Shown: piece by piece, positions 63,574-64,000 of the stretch | Layout: each line of letters begins with the position of its first letter | How positions within the stretch are numbered: the stretch's first letter is position 1 | From: Pedobacter sp. SL55 | GTDB lineage: Bacteria > Bacteroidota > Bacteroidia > Sphingobacteriales > Sphingobacteriaceae | Reading direction: 5' to 3' | Length of the DNA stretch: 64,000 nt | NCBI RefSeq assembly: GCF_026625705.1 | Contig: NZ_CP113059.1 | Span: 3,720,001-3,784,000 of the forward strand | The notes under the pieces: model-generated | What the model was told of the DNA's origin: nothing | What the model saw: only the letters and a program-made list of their open reading frames with translations | Database searches by the model: none | Program-made: the position numbers and the translations under genes

Positions 63574-64000
63574 ATGGCGAAGCCGATAAGTTTTAAACAA
63601 AAAAAGAAAAAATATGCCTTGCCACCGCCAGGCACTACGCCAGGTTTTGTTTATATAGACAGTAATTCTTTAAAACCAAAAATTAACCTTTACAGCTACA
63701 ATGCTGTGGAGTTTAAAGTTGAAAAACTGACCAGCCTAAGCAATATTACCGAGCAAACCAAAAATAGAGATACTTTTTACTGGGTTGATATCAAAGGTTT
63801 AAACTCGGCAGAACTCTTTAATGTTTTTAGCGAGGAACTGAAGATACATAAGCTAGTTTTGGAAGATATAACTAGGACTTACCATAGGCCTAAGTTTGAA
63901 GACTACGAAGATTATAATTTTGCGGTAAGCAGGATGTTAAGCATTAAGGAAGATGCGAGTTTAGAAAACGAACAGGTTTCTTTTATACAAACCAAAAATG
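63574..64000 (+). CDS. corA: CorA-family magnesium/cobalt transporter (partial, cut by window end)
   Basis: The first 142 codons of a CorA-like protein. The N-terminus MAKPISFKQKKKKYALPPPGTTPGFVYID is followed by the cytoplasmic domain segments FYWVDIKGLNSAELFNVFSEELKIHKLVLEDITRTYHRPKFEDYEDYNFAVSRML, characteristic of the family. The membrane domain with GMN lies beyond the window. It imports Mg2+ as a pentamer. No stop occurs before the end of the window. Confidence 0.88.
   Translation, partial: MAKPISFKQKKKKYALPPPGTTPGFVYIDSNSLKPKINLYSYNAVEFKVEKLTSLSNITEQTKNRDTFYWVDIKGLNSAELFNVFSEELKIHKLVLEDITRTYHRPKFEDYEDYNFAVSRMLSIKEDASLENEQVSFIQTKN

Noticed and set aside
1..64000. CRISPR arrays, tRNA or rRNA genes, prophage or transposase genes
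   Set aside because: None of their repeats, T-loop signatures or protein motifs were seen on either strand.

Overview
The window comes from a low-GC (roughly 37%) Bacteroidetes chromosome, most like Sphingobacteriaceae (Pedobacter-type). This rests on several signs: PorP/SprF and LruC families, TAnnTTTG-type -7 promoter elements, sparse Shine-Dalgarno sequences, OmpA-like lipoproteins, an xerD/aroQ divergent pair, an rpsO-pnp pair, and BY-kinase/PHP-phosphatase exopolysaccharide control. No tRNA, rRNA, CRISPR array, transposase or phage gene was recognised.

Layout. (1) 1-2600: two tandem N-acetylmuramoyl-L-alanine amidases (the first cut by the window edge and frameshifted) followed by an MCE/MlaD protein and a terminator. 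(2) 2744-5663: a periplasmic beta-propeller protein, two small unknown genes and a DnaQ-type exonuclease fused to a GIY-YIG nuclease. (3) 5664-9235: an AT-rich 836-bp spacer, a LytTR response regulator with a PAS histidine kinase lacking a canonical start codon, a highly structured non-coding stretch (about 8390-8746), and a stand-alone receiver protein. (4) 9333-37762: a nearly uninterrupted 28-kb minus-strand exopolysaccharide locus. It runs from Wza-like export lipoprotein and Wzc-like BY-kinase, through an ABC transporter, dTDP-3-acetamido-sugar enzymes (two FdtA-like, FdtC-like, FdtB-like), a Wzx flippase, glycosyltransferases, WecB, an EpsG-like polymerase, two paralogous deacetylase-like proteins, a PaaK/CapK-like adenylate enzyme and a priming sugar-phosphate transferase, to a PglD-like acetyltransferase and a PglE-like aminotransferase. 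A module of LruC lipoprotein, glycosyltransferase, P-loop kinase-like protein and PorP/OmpA fusion lies between the PglD-like and PglE-like genes. (5) 38265-41884: on the opposite strand, a degenerate PAS/kinase protein, a UDP-sugar dehydrogenase and a CpsB-type tyrosine phosphatase, divergent from the export operon across a 502-bp spacer. (6) 41981-64000: housekeeping and mixed genes: pnp, rpsO, a nucleotidyltransferase/small-protein pair, a sigma-54 activator, hemF, a TrmH-like methylase, galK/galM, a nucleoside phosphorylase, ribD, prmC, xerD, aroQ, a TlpA-like thioredoxin, a glycosyltransferase, a lipid A-type acyltransferase, wbqC-like and the start of a corA-like gene.

The exopolysaccharide genes form a coherent pathway. 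Nucleotide sugars are made by FdtA/B/C, WecB plus the UDP-sugar dehydrogenase, and PglE/PglD-like enzymes. The priming transferase loads the first sugar on undecaprenyl phosphate, glycosyltransferases extend it, Wzx flips it, the EpsG-like protein polymerises it, and Wza/Wzc export it. The CpsB-like phosphatase should reset Wzc tyrosine phosphorylation.

An important caveat is the repeated single-base frameshifts. At least six genes or gene ends (amidase, PAS histidine kinase 3' end, LruC twice, PaaK-like, XerD) are restored to full-length family members by adding or removing one base in a short homopolymer. This pattern looks like residual sequencing or assembly indels rather than real gene decay.
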